Source of the DNA: Norana najaformis
Taxonomy: Eukaryota > Annelida > Clitellata > Crassiclitellata > Hormogastridae
DNA: 64,000 nt
Reading direction: 5' to 3'
NCBI GenBank assembly: GCA_964023275.1
Contig: OZ029916.1
Coordinates: 18,541,686 to 18,605,685, forward strand
In this document: positions 23,901-37,240 of the stretch, one piece after another
How the letters are laid out: each line of letters opens with the position of its first letter
Position numbering within the stretch: position 1 is the stretch's first letter
Made by a program: the position numbers and the translations under genes
Notes under the pieces: generated by a model
What the model was told of the DNA's origin: nothing
Seen by the model: only the letters and a program-made list of their open reading frames with translations
Database searches by the model: none

Positions 23901-26900
23901 TCACTCTTTATATAAGTACTTCTCTTATTTGAATAGGTCCTTGCTTATGGTGAATGTTTCTTGAATGTGGGTGAGTGGGAAAAAAACATACATATAATTA
24001 AAAATTGGAGAACCCATACAACATAAGATATATGAAACTTGGGATACTTCCAGTTGCGCTTCGCATGTAAACACCGGCCCAACTCGGCATGTCAGTTTTT
24101 CTCAATAACTTCAGTTTTCTGCTTGTAATTAAGGCCTGACCAGTCTCTACAGTGCATCGTCATGGAGGTTGAGCAGACTTACATTTGCTTATTTCATTTG
24201 GTGTATCTGGCAAGCCACTTCACTGGCTTCGATCCTTTTTGCATGGGCGTACGTCCTGCGCTGTTTTTGGGTCTACTTGATCCCACTGGGCTGCCACTGC
24301 CTCCCTTTGGCCCACCACAGTGCTCTGTTCTTGGCCCGCTGCTCTATATCTTGTACACTGCCAATATTGCGGCTGTCCAGGCCTTCAACGGTGTTTTGAG
24401 CCAGCTCTGTGCTGATGATTTTCGGGCTTATATGCATTGGTCGGCATTGGGGTGACTGTGTTGCAGTGGCTACAATGCAGCAAGCTATGGTGGCGCTTGG
24501 TGCTTGGATGTCCTCCAATCATCTGTGCCTTAACCCATTCAAAACGCAGTTTATTTGGCTAGGTAATAGGCAACAGCTGAGTAGAATAGGCTTTTCTACC
24601 ATAACTACTGACTTCCCTCACTTTGTTTTCCCTACTTCCATTTGTAATCTTGGGGTTGTTCTGGACCAAGAACTCACTCTCTCTGAGCATGTAAATCTTG
24701 TCTGTTGCGCATGCTTTTATCATGCTGCGCCAACAGAGAGTTATATCTCTTTCAATTTCAACCAGTGTTGCAATTACCTTTTTATTAGCAGCAGGGTCGA
24801 CTACTGTGGTGCAATCTATGCCACCTGACAATTGCAGATCGAGGAGGGGTAGTGCAGTCTATCAGGCCTACCTTTGGGGCACTTTGGGCCATTTGAGGGT
24901 GTGCTTTGTGCGGGTGCTAGGCTTGTTGGTGGATTTCCAAGTTTGACCATATGTCACATTATATGCATGATGTACTTTATTCGCTTCCGGTTTCACAGCG
25001 CATCGAATTTAAGACTTTGGCACGGGTCTGGCGATGGATGTTTGCACCTTCCTACTTGTGTGAGCTTTGTTGCCCTGCTTTCAGATTGGCTGGACACGGA
25101 ATCTTCATTCTGCATATCTGAGGTGAAATAGTTGTTCCTTTTACATGCAGTGTCGCACATTCTCGGTGGTTGGGCCCTCTATGTGGAATGGCCTCCCTCT
25201 TAATCTGTGTGTCCTTCAAATGAGGGATACTACAGACACTTTTCACCAGCAGTTAAAAACTTCTCTTTCACCAAAGCTGGGCTGGGAGTGCCTCTGGGTA
25301 TACTACTTGAAGGGGTGCTATATAAATGTTCTGATTAAACGAATGAATGAATGAATGAATAAGAAAAATAGTCATCATAAGCACCGCATAATGCGAATTC
25401 ATTCCAAATGAAATTTTTGACTGCAGTATATTCAAGTGAAGGGTTTACAGCTGTGGCTTCCTCTGCTGTTGATGTCCAAAACTCTTGCTGCTCTTGTTGC
25501 TGCACTGTGCTTGATGTTTGTAGTAAGACCTCGTCAGCGTAGTGCAAATGCAATGGATGTTGAGGAGCACACAATACAGGTGTTAGTATTGGTCTTAGAT
25601 TTATCTAGCACCACTTTTTTTCAACGATCATTCAGTGCCACTAAGCAGTTTTGTGTAAAGGCCTTGCCCAAGATACCTACACGGTTACCTGCCTCTGAAG
25701 AGGCTAAGACTCACATTACAAGTTAAGCCCACAACCAGTCAGTTACCACGTTACTTACTTATTCAGCTCATCGATGGGAATGCCAACTTTATTTTACTGT
25801 GAGAGATTCTTGACCTCGATTTTACTGGAATGGAATTCAGGTAATGGCACAAATTTTCCAGATTAGATTCTAAAGCTAACCATATTGCACAGAGAGTAAG
25901 CTCTGTTGGGTTCGTTACAACTTTAGGTTTTTGCATTTACTTAAACGGTACTTTAATTTCTGCAGCTAATGGTAACTAAATATTATAGATATAATTCTTT
26001 CTATTGTATTAATTTATGCCATAAATTATCTGCAGATTATTTCCCGATGTCCTGCTTGTTTTCGGAACTTTGTAACTCTCTACTGTCACTCAACTTGCGA
26101 CCCACATCAAAGCGAGTTCATGGCTGTCAACAAATCTGAAATCAAAAAGGACCGTAGGATTCCATCTGTCTACTATGCTGTCTCAAAGGATTTTGCATAT
26201 GGTATGTTCAACTCATGCAAAGATGTGCAGAATCCAAGCTCTGGGAAGAAGGCGCTTGACATGTTGTGCGGCCGCGAAGCAGCGGAGTGCACACCAGAAA
26301 ACTGGCTTGAGTTCATGGGCGACAAAAATCGCAATCCCATGACACCATTCATGTTTTATTATACGGTCTCAGCCAACGCAACGGTGCACCTGGATAAACT
26401 GAATGTTACTCTGAAACCAATGAAGGATTCGGTAACGCCCTGCAACACTTCCTGCAGCTGCCAAGACTGTCAGTCATCCTGTAAACCCCTCCCACCTGAC
26501 ATTCCTCCTCAGGAGTGGACGATTCTTGGAATCGATCCGGCAGCTGTTATTGTTGGGTCTGTTTACTTGGTCTTTGTAATGGTCTTTGGTTCTGTGCATA
26601 TTTGGGCATACTTCTACTACCCTGCAGTGACAAAAGGTTGGCCTGTGAATGACGGAATCACCATCGAGGATGATGCTGTGATCATAGGTACGATCACACC
26701 CGGTTGCTGTGATAAGATTCGGGTGTTTGCTGAGGAATTTCTGGAGAGCTGTTTTTCTGCCTGGGGTCGTTTCTGTGCACGTCACACTTGGAGTGTTCCT
26801 CTGATCAGCGTTTTCATTTGCATTGCACTTTCAATCGGTATCTGCTTCTTCCAAGTCATGAGTGATCCTGTAGAACTATGGTCTGCTCCAGACAGTCGGG

Positions 26901-29900
26901 CGCGCAAAGAGAAAAACTACTTTGATAAGAATTTCAGGTTGGTTTTTATCATACCCTGCATTAATTCTTCATTAATTGCAGTTAAGAAAAAGATAATGAT
27001 GACAGGAAAATTTGTTCAGGTTGAAGTTAAAATACTGATGGTAATATTTTGTTGTTTTCAGAATCATAATTTTTGTGCCTATCACATTATTTTCACATAA
27101 AAGTAATTTTATAGGCAATATTTGTTAATTACAACAGAAATAAATACAACAGATCATAGTCTATTTATTCAGGCCATTAACCTTAGCAGCTGTTTGAGTT
27201 TGTTGAATCGGCCATCAGTCAAACACTACTTCAGTCTGACTCGCTAACAGTTAGGCTAACCAGCCATTTGGTGAATTGTTTGTTAAATTGAGAAGTCCCT
27301 TAATTTGATTAGTCAATCAGCTCAGGACATATTTTCGGTTTTAGTCCCAACTCTGTGATGAATCCAGTTTTAGGAGTTTTTTAGCAGATGCTGTAATATA
27401 CCTAGTTATATTTACACTAATTACATTGCTTTAACATGTGCATTAAATACATTACAACAAATGCATTACAATACATTAGATACACTATACATATCAAGTA
27501 TATATAATTACATTACATTAAATACATTGCCCCAAGGATTCTTTCTTCTGTCACAGCCCATTTTATCGAACGGAGATGCTCATTATCACTGCAAAGAACA
27601 GCTCCCAGTGGTTGAGGCAAGATACTGGGTCAAGTACTGACTCACATCTGTATGGACCTGTGCTAAGAAAAGAAATTCTGCATGAGGTAAGGATTCACTT
27701 TCTCTCTGTCTCACTCTCTTTCTTCTGTGTAGCTCTATACTTGCAATGTACTGGCGGATCAGTTGGGACATGGATTGACTTGACTGGGATCTGAGGGGTT
27801 GGCTGAATGGATCAAGAAGGAGTAGTTGCAAACTATTAGTAAACCAAACTGTGTCAACATAGGGTACAGGTTAAATGAACTGTGTCCATTGCTGAACATG
27901 TTGAATAACGTCTGTCTTGAACCTTCCTCTGCTGCACAAACATACTGGTGGATTTGACTCAACAAATATGCTTAGCAAACATTTTCAGACTGCCTTAAAA
28001 CACACTCTTTTGGGGGAGATAGATAGTCATGCATGCAGTGCTTTTGCTGGATACTGAAAGAGTGCTATGTCTACTGTCGTGATATATGCTTACCTGTGTA
28101 CAAGATTACTTGTGTGCAAGACTCAATTCATGACTGTAAGGCTGTAATCCAGTAGTCACAAGAACACTTGGCTTTGTATGTACAGAAGCACAAGACTATG
28201 TGACAGCAAGACATCGACTCCATGTGTACAAAGGCTACTCAGCTAAAATGAATATGTGTTTATGTACTGGTAACAGTGTGACTACGGATCAGATAACGAT
28301 GTCTCTGCAGGATTTGTATGAAAGACATATTAGAAGGTGTGACTTAAAAATCATATAACTTTGCTTGCAATGAATTTGTGAGAGTCCCTTTAATATTCAG
28401 TGCTCACTAACTCCCTGTACTATTGATATTTATTATTTTAGCCCATGGACAGAGATGATATTTGACACAGTGGTCTATTGGCACCTTACTTGGCCTATAA
28501 TTGTGGGTTCAAACCTTATAAACAGACTGAATGTGACTATTCTGAATCAGTTGGTGCACCCTTGTCTCTGCCACCAAAGAGTGTAACTTGGCACAGGCAT
28601 AAGGTGGGAAGTACACAGTAGGTTCTGCAGTGCACTGCCCGTCTGTTCTGGACCTTGAGATTTGTCCGTTGCCTGCCCAGGGCCAAATATTGGGAAATGA
28701 GCACCTCTCCTACATTTCACTTGGGACATGGGAGCTTTACTTTACAGAGATGATGTCGAATTTATGGGTGGATATTGTCTGTAGGTTTTAGATCTGCAAA
28801 ATTCTGTCGAGAATCTGATTGTTTGGAGTGAACAACTTCGACGTAACGTGACCCTGGAGGACATTTGTTTCATTCCGCTGAAGCCAGATAATCCAAAGTG
28901 TACCATCATGTCTGTGCTCAACTACTTCCAAAATAGCCATGATAACCTTGACGTCACAGTGATGGATGACACGGGATTTTTTCTGAAGGCTGACTACATC
29001 AACCATTTCACCATCTGTGCCAGGCTAGTAGATCTTTGCCAGGTGGTCTTTCATGTATGTATGTATCTGAACTTTTATAAAGCACCCCTCAAAAGCGCTA
29101 CAAACATGGCTGCCTAAAAGATTTTAATAAATGAGCCTTAACAAGCGATGAGAATGTTGGTTGGTGCACATTAATGGGAATATTACTAATGTTCCATAAA
29201 GAAGGGCCTGTGCAGGACAGTGCACGATGTTGTCAAGCAGGTGTGCAGAGGCATGATGTCTATCTCATCTAGAACTGTTTCAGTAGAATGGCCCGTCTGA
29301 AGCCCAGTTACAGCTTCGGCGTTAGGTCAGACACCTCGAGATATTATAACATCTGACCAGACGCTATTTTCTCGATCACTTTAAATAGGAAGCTAAGGTT
29401 GGAGATGGGCCTGTGGTTGGAGATAGACAGTGGTTTGATCATGATTGAGTCCAGCGTACAGTACTCGCAGGTAATAACCATGTAAATTGGTGTTGTGGGT
29501 GGTCTTGTCATATTTATAATCTTGAAATCTATATATTCCTAAGGATCACTGATTTGGTGGTTTGCCTTCTAATGATTGTAGAGATCCGCTGACAATAAAC
29601 GATTTGAATCTTGATGGAACAAACATGTCGTGCTTGGCTGAGTTTGGAGGTCCAGTGATGCCTTGGGTGGCACTTGGTGGATATCCAGGTCATTCTTTCT
29701 TTCTACAGTTCTTTGCATGCAACAGCTGTATGCTGCAATTCCTCAATTTCTAAACATCTTTTGCTTATAATGATTAAGACAGTGGTGGTGGTGATGGTTC
29801 TGTTGCTGCTGCAGCTGCTGATGACAACATAATGCACTGTCAACAACGATGATGATGACACAACAGCCCATTGTCTTAAGATGTTTCTGTTGTTTTGCTT

Positions 29901-32900
29901 ACAGCTGCTGTCTAGAAGGCAGTAGCCAAAGGTATTTTTGCTGTTTGATGTAAGTCTTCCTTAGGCAGTCTTGAATTAAGCAATGTAAAACGATTTTCAT
30001 AATGCTTTTGCAGGTGACAATTATGAAAATACCACAGCTTTGGTCATAACTTTTACGGTGAATAATTTCCAAGACCAGGAATTTAAAGAAAAAGCAACAG
30101 CCTGGGAAGCTGCATTTTTGGATCTTATGCATAATTTTAAAGGGGACAACATCACAGTTACCTACTCAGCAGAGGTAAGAATTCAGTTAAAGGGTTCTGT
30201 TGTGGTAAGTTAGCTCCACACAGATGGCATTCTCACAGATGAGCTTCTGTACTATTAAGTGTACTGGATACTGTTAAGTACTATCAAGTACACCAGGTAC
30301 TTCTTGCTGGTGGGTTTCTCAAGAGTGTGCATCTCACCGTTGGTATGTCACAGGGAGAAGCCTTGTACAGTTTGGCTGCTTGCTGGTCTTCTCATACTGT
30401 GCTTACAACACTCATCCGGGGCTTTCAACATCTGGCCTGTTAACAAGTCGAGGTAGTATTCTCACACAGAAGCTGCTCACAAAAAAATTAAGTCATGGAT
30501 TTGTTGGAAATTGCTGTTCACCTTTTTAAAGAAAGAGTTCTCATACTCATCTGGAATAGGAAGAGCAGAACAAATTGGCCCCCTCCTAATTTAATTTAAT
30601 TTAATTTCCTAATTTCTTTAAATTTAATTTAAAGACCTGAAAAGCGCAGCCATACAGTAGCTGAATAATAGATGTTCTTGGTAGTTGTTGATGCCACTTG
30701 CCTTTCGTTTTCTACAGTGGATTCTGTGAATCTTTTACATGTACTGTTTGACCATTATACATCGTAGTTTTAGTAAATTAGTTAAGTTTTAGTTTTACCA
30801 AATAGTTAGACCAATTGAATGTATGTAAATGGTAAAGATAACACACTTGTTTACAAGCCTCCATAGGTACTTCTCAGACACCATTTAAACCTCTTAATTA
30901 CCAGCTTCAAAAGGATTGAAGGTTGAGTGTGTGCCAGGTGGTGATGTATGTCACAGACAGATACCATCCATGTGCTAACTGAGCTTGACTATGCTTAAGT
31001 TCTCTGCACTTGTTGGTATCAATTGACAGAATGTTATGGCACACTATAGACAGGCAGGTTAATTGAAAAAGAAAATAGAATAATAGGACCAAGCAGCACC
31101 CAGTAGAATGTAATGACTTTTTTAGGAATATCAGTGGAATCTCTATGTGTTTATGTATGTATGTATGTACTGGGTGTGTGTACTGGGTGTGTGTGTGTGT
31201 GTGTTTGTATACATGTATTGGTTATGTATTTGTGTGTTTGTATGTATTTTTCTGTGTGTATGTTTGTGTGCATATACATGTGTATTTATATATCTGGCTT
31301 TTATATTACACCTTAATAAATAAAAAAAATGAATTGTTGTCCTTTTAACTCCCTCTCTAGTAATATGCAATCTTTTTATTCAGCCCTTGCATGTTTTATG
31401 TGAGCACTGGGTTTTAAAGTTGAATGAATGTAATTTGCTCTGTTTCAGAGATCCATTCAAGATGAGTTGGACCGAGAGAGCAAGTCGGATATCTTTACGA
31501 TCTTGATCAGTTATCTCGTTATGTTTGCCTACATAACCATTACCCTTGGACACTATCGCTCATGCTCCCGGCTGCTGGTAACAGCTACCTAAGATTTTCT
31601 GATTCATTGTGATTCTCCTTTTAATGCATGATTTTCATATGTCAGAAACAACAATCTGTTTTTATTACCTACAAGTTTACATTAGTTGTTTCTGATTAAC
31701 TGCAGACTTTTTTGGGATATTTTAATTCTTTATTTGAGTTGTTTTGCTAAATGCTGAATAACAGAGATTTCCAGGTTAATTTATGAATTTATTTTCTTTA
31801 TGGGTTATATAGTGCTACAATATATTACCAATTTCACATGACACAGTAGGATTTGAATCCTAGATGCTGCGGTGAACAGGGTTGTTACTAAGCATTTTGA
31901 GTTGTGTTTAGAAAGGCTTGAAGCAAACCAGACTTTGGTTTTTCTGCTATAGTTGGATTCGAAGGTGTCGCTCGGACTTGCGGGCGTGATCATTGTCCTC
32001 TTGTCAGTTGTATCGAGCATTGGTTTCTTCAGCTACATCCGCATTCCTGCCACTCTTATCATCATTGAGGTTGTTCCTTTCCTCGTCTTGGCAGTTGGTG
32101 TGGACAACATCTTCATTCTTGTTCAGTCCTTCCAGGTAACAGCTTCTCCCCTAATAAATTTCATCTGGTAAAAATGGGCATCTAGTTTTTTTAACCCATT
32201 GTTAAATTAAAATAAATGATATGATAAATGATATTGAAGTAATGTTTGAGCTAAGATCTTGAGACTTTTGTGTGGTTGTTTAAATATATAGTATCAATTA
32301 TTCTAAATTTTAAGAGTTGTGGCACATTATTATGTTATTTTCAAGAGTTTTTGTTGACAAAGCGCTGTATAAATAGTTGCAGGCAACATAAACCACAGTC
32401 AAACAGAATGGTTTTCAATGAAAACCATTCATTTCATTCATGATGAAAGATCAAGAAACTTGTATCAGGGGCTGCAGTATATCATCAGTGTTATCATTAT
32501 TGTTACAGCTGTGCTCAGTATTCAAATTCGATTTGCTTCAGACCTGTATAGTGCTTTGAATAGTTCATTTGTATCTGGCCAGATAGTTTCTTGAATGCAA
32601 ATACGAATAGTAAATGCATTATAGAGGTTTTAGCTTCTACTATTGTAAATGCACAATATATAAAATTTACTCATCTGTTTGCAGTTTTCTTTGCTAACAG
32701 AAACTCTGCTTTTAACTTCAGTTTGATAGTGATCTTGAACTTCTTATGTATTTGTTAAATTAAACTTTTATAGCCTATAAAGTGTTATAAAAAAATGCAT
32801 TCAGCCATGGATAAGTGAAGTCCAGTATGGATATATCTTAAGGTAATCTGGAAATATGCCATGTGCAAGGCATCAATTTCAGGTTCCAGTGGCCATTCAA

Positions 32901-35900
32901 AGTGTTTTACAGCATGCTCTAAATAGTTATTTAAAGTGCAGACATGCTTATGAATAAGGATTCCTGCACTTGAATTGCACATCTCCAATGGAAAGTCTAC
33001 TTGATAAAAAAAACACGCGGCAAACTTTGAGCACATGTATTTCAAAGAATCACCACAGAAAACCTGACTTTGATTTTTGGACAAAATGGAATTTCTGGAA
33101 TTTTCTCGGGTGTGCTTTGGCAACAAGACTTCAGCAGCTACAGACCTTGAAACTGAAATTAATAGTTTCCTAATGGAACCTTGCTTACCAAAAACTTCAG
33201 ACCCAGACATAGGGTGACAGTGGAATGGGCATATGTACCCAAACCTGGAAACATCTGCCCAAACCACTCAGGTTGTAATCTTTCTTTCACTTTCTGCACA
33301 TATGGCAGCTAACTTATCAGCAGTGTGGCTCCCCAGACTGCAAGAGAAAATTAAACACTGCGCTCTTAGCAGAAATTATCCAATAAATGTTATTAAGTAA
33401 TCAGTAAGTGCCTGGTAACATGGCGCTAAGTCAAAACAAAATCAGCAGGCGGGTAAGGTCAGGTTCAGTTCCAGGTCAGAATCCAGTGATCAGGCAGGCA
33501 GACAGTCGGACAGCTGCAGTTGATGTTTAGAATTGGAGTTGCAAGAGAGGCAAAGGGAAGAAATAGTTTATTGGTTTAAATAAATTATGAAATTTTGGTA
33601 AGTTTCTGTAGTACTTATGAATTTGTATGTTTTCATGATAAAATGTACTGCATCATACAAAATACTGAAAATAAGTTGGAAACAGATCTTGGCTTGTGTA
33701 AAATTCTGTTTTCTATTTGCACGTGGCTCACATCTGCGTGTTATACGCATTCTATATGTACACATAAGCGTTGTTGGGATCTGTATGAAGTTGTTTCGTA
33801 CATAACGATAGAATGCATGAACATGTTGTTTTAAGGCTTTGAGATTCCCATGTGGCTCTTCATCTGTCAGACATAAATGCTCCTGTTAGAAATGAGGTCT
33901 CCCTTATGTCATAAACATTTAATGTTATCATTACTACTAGTATTAATTAATCTGTATAGCAACAACCACTCTGAATCTTTTTTCATATGTTCTTGTAATT
34001 TACTTTACTTTTGTGGGGAAAATTTGCCATTGTCATTTTAATGTCACATTGGCACTAATTCATCTTCGTCACAGTTTAAACAATGACATGAGATTGGCTA
34101 TATTATGGCTTACACAGCATAACCTAGCATGATACAATTTATTTCCTTTGCAGAGGTCTGAAGTAAAGGAAGGAGATACGGTAGAGGATCGTGTTGCAAG
34201 GGTCGTGGGAAAGGTCGGACCAAGCATGCTACTTACGAGTCTTTCAGAGTCACTTGCCTTCTTTCTTGGTAATCTCTCTCTTGTATGCTAGCTGCATTTC
34301 AGTTTTTATTTGATCACATGTTACTGTAAAAATGATAATTAAACATTTTGTAGCACCTTCATCAACTGTAATCGTGTCTGTATACCAGATTTTCTGGACT
34401 ACAAGGCACACCTTTGTTTAAGATGCAGTGATGCAGAATGAGAGAACACATTTTTACATCTTTTGTTTGATTCATCTTTTCAGCATTGCAGATTGTATAC
34501 CAGGGTAGTCCAGTATATTTTAAAAGTTCAGATATAAGTTGTCGCATTCAATACGACACATCCCTAGCAATACATGTATACTATGCAAAGGAGTGGAGCA
34601 TGTAAAAGAGTTGAGTCAAAAGGAGCAGCATATTCAGGCAGTTTTTGCAGAGAATATTTTCAGAATTGTAGAATCCTTTCAGCTGAAGATAAATAGACGT
34701 CTCAAGCCTCGTAAGACACTGCAACAGTATTTAGTACATGGCTGCCATTTCGTAATTTAACCACCATTTTGAAAAAATGATCAGCTTTTATAATTTATGT
34801 GCAAATTTTAAAAACGCTTTACTCATAAGATTTATGGCATTGTGCTTGTTCTTAATGAAATTGGATAATGTCATGTTAAGCTGAATTGTTTTTCTCTTTT
34901 AATCTGAATCTTGTTTTGATGTCTGTGAATTTAAAGGGGCTCTGACGAGCATGCCTGCAGTGAAGGTCTTCTCTTTATATGCAGCCATGGCGCTTTTAAT
35001 CGATTTTCTTCTGCAGATATCATGCTTTGTTAGTCTACTTGCTCTTGATGCCAGAAGGCAGGAGGTAACAATGCCAACATTTATAAAACATGGGTAACTG
35101 TTTCAACAAGGATTAATGATTCAGCGCATTTCAAGTGTGTGATTTCATATTCACCAAAATTCATTTAAAGTAGCCTACTTTAAATGAATATTTAGAGCAT
35201 TATTGTAAAACCTTAAACTGAATGGCGAGTGCCACATGAAATTAATGCCTTGCACATGACGCATATGTCTTTACTCAGATCTTTGTCCAGATTATCATAA
35301 AATATTTTCCTTCTGGGCCTCGCTTATCCATGGCCAAATGCAAGTTTGTTAGATCACTTTACAGGCTATATAAGTTAAAATTAATGAAAATATAAGAAGT
35401 TATAGATTGCTTTACTCATAAGTATCAAACCGGAAGTTAGAAGGAGAGTTTGGATAGCAAAGGAAACCGCAAATGGAAGCAGAAATATTATATGATGCAT
35501 TTACTAATAGTAGTCGTTAAAATTTGTATAGTGCATTTGTTATTCAAATTTGGATTCAAGAAACTATTTGGCCAAATACAAATGAACTATTCAGAGCACT
35601 ATTCAGGTCCAAAGCGAGTCAAATATGAAAATTAGTAGTGTGTGTATATATGTATGTGTGCGTGTATGTATGTGTACATGTACGTATGTGTACATGTATG
35701 AATATATTGTATGTATCTGTCTGGACGCTTATATAGCGCATTTTAAGAGCCTCTTAAAGGCAGTGTTGGCAGGGATGGTAAAAAGAATGCTCTAGTTCAC
35801 AGAGATGTTGGGGTTGTTAGACTTTCTGACTCATGCACAGATTTAGCAGCTGCAAACCAGTGTTTCCTTATGGGTTTCTAGACTTAACAACAAACTTCCA

Positions 35901-37208
35901 TGGTTGCCATGCTGCTATGATTTTAAGGATGGCTTATTCCATTGTAGGATGATCGTCCGGATATTTGCTGCTGTACCCAGATGCCTGAGACCCGTAATCT
36001 GCTGCGTCCGAGTAGGAACCAGGAAGGTGTTCTGTATTACTTAGTCAAGATCTTCTGCACCAAGTTTCTGCTGAACAAATTCATTCGACCTCTTGTGGTT
36101 TGTGTCTTTTTTGTGTCTTTTTTGTGTCTTTTTTGTGTCTTTTTTGTGTCTTTTGCTTTCAGTTCAGTTTTCGGTTCATGTTTATCAGAACACTACTTCA
36201 GCATTGCTTTTTATAATGGAAGTAATTTTGGGATTGTCTGTTTGTTTGTCAGTTGTTATACGTTTCATTGTAAATACTTAAAGCTGCTGTTTTAGCTTTC
36301 TTGATACGTACATATGAATGCATTTCAGTTACATGCCTTTGCCAGTTTTTGGGTGGTAGTGTTGTGCATACAGCTGATTTTGTGGTTTTTTAATTTTAAG
36401 ATATTCGTGTTTGTCACTTGGATGTGTGTTTGTGCTGCTGTCGTCAACAAAGTTGAAATAGGGTTGGATCAGAAACTGTCAATGCCAAAGGTAACTGCAG
36501 GGTTCAGCTTTTATCTGTGTAGTTAGGTCTTTTGTTCAATTTTAAAATAGCCGTACTAAGCAGAGATGTCTGACTGCTTTTCTCTACTGCCTGTCTCAGT
36601 GTCGCTGCTTGTGCTTCTTTGTCTTGCAGCCTGTCTTCCTATCCGTACAGCTTGCTTGTCTCTGTCTGTTTGCTGCTGCCATTCTTTCTCTCACACCATG
36701 TCTGTCTATCTAGGTCTGTCCCTGTCTTCACTTGCATGCTTTAATCTGTATGTCTTTGTTCTTAGTAGCTACGTTCCTTGTGTTCTTTGGCAGGACTCTT
36801 ATGTGATTGACTACTTTGAGTCAATGGAGAAGTACTTGTCTGTTGGTTCGCCTGTTTATTTTGTGGTTGAGAGTGGTCATAACTATACGACTGTTACCGG
36901 CCAGAACCAAATCTGTGGAGGCAGCGGTTGCCCGGATAATTCACTTCTTAGCCAAGTCTATGACGCTACACGCAAGGCAAACAGGTACAGCAACAGGGCT
37001 AGCTAGTGTTGTAATCTTGCCGTGCAGATTGGGCAATACAATGTATTCAAAGTATTCAACTTTGATCACTTAGCAGATTGATTGACTGTTTGACTAATTG
37101 TATGTACAATTGTACACACATATATATATATGTATATATGTGTGTGTGTGTATGTATATATATATATGTATATATATATGTGTGTGTATGTATGTATGTA
37201 TATATATG

Positions 37209-37240
<32 letters not shown>

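Noticed and set aside
29024..29047. NPC1 exon 6 extended to the GT at 29042
   Set aside because: It would join exon 7 out of phase and add LVDLCQ; the GC donor at 29024 gives [13 protein letters not shown], matching the family.
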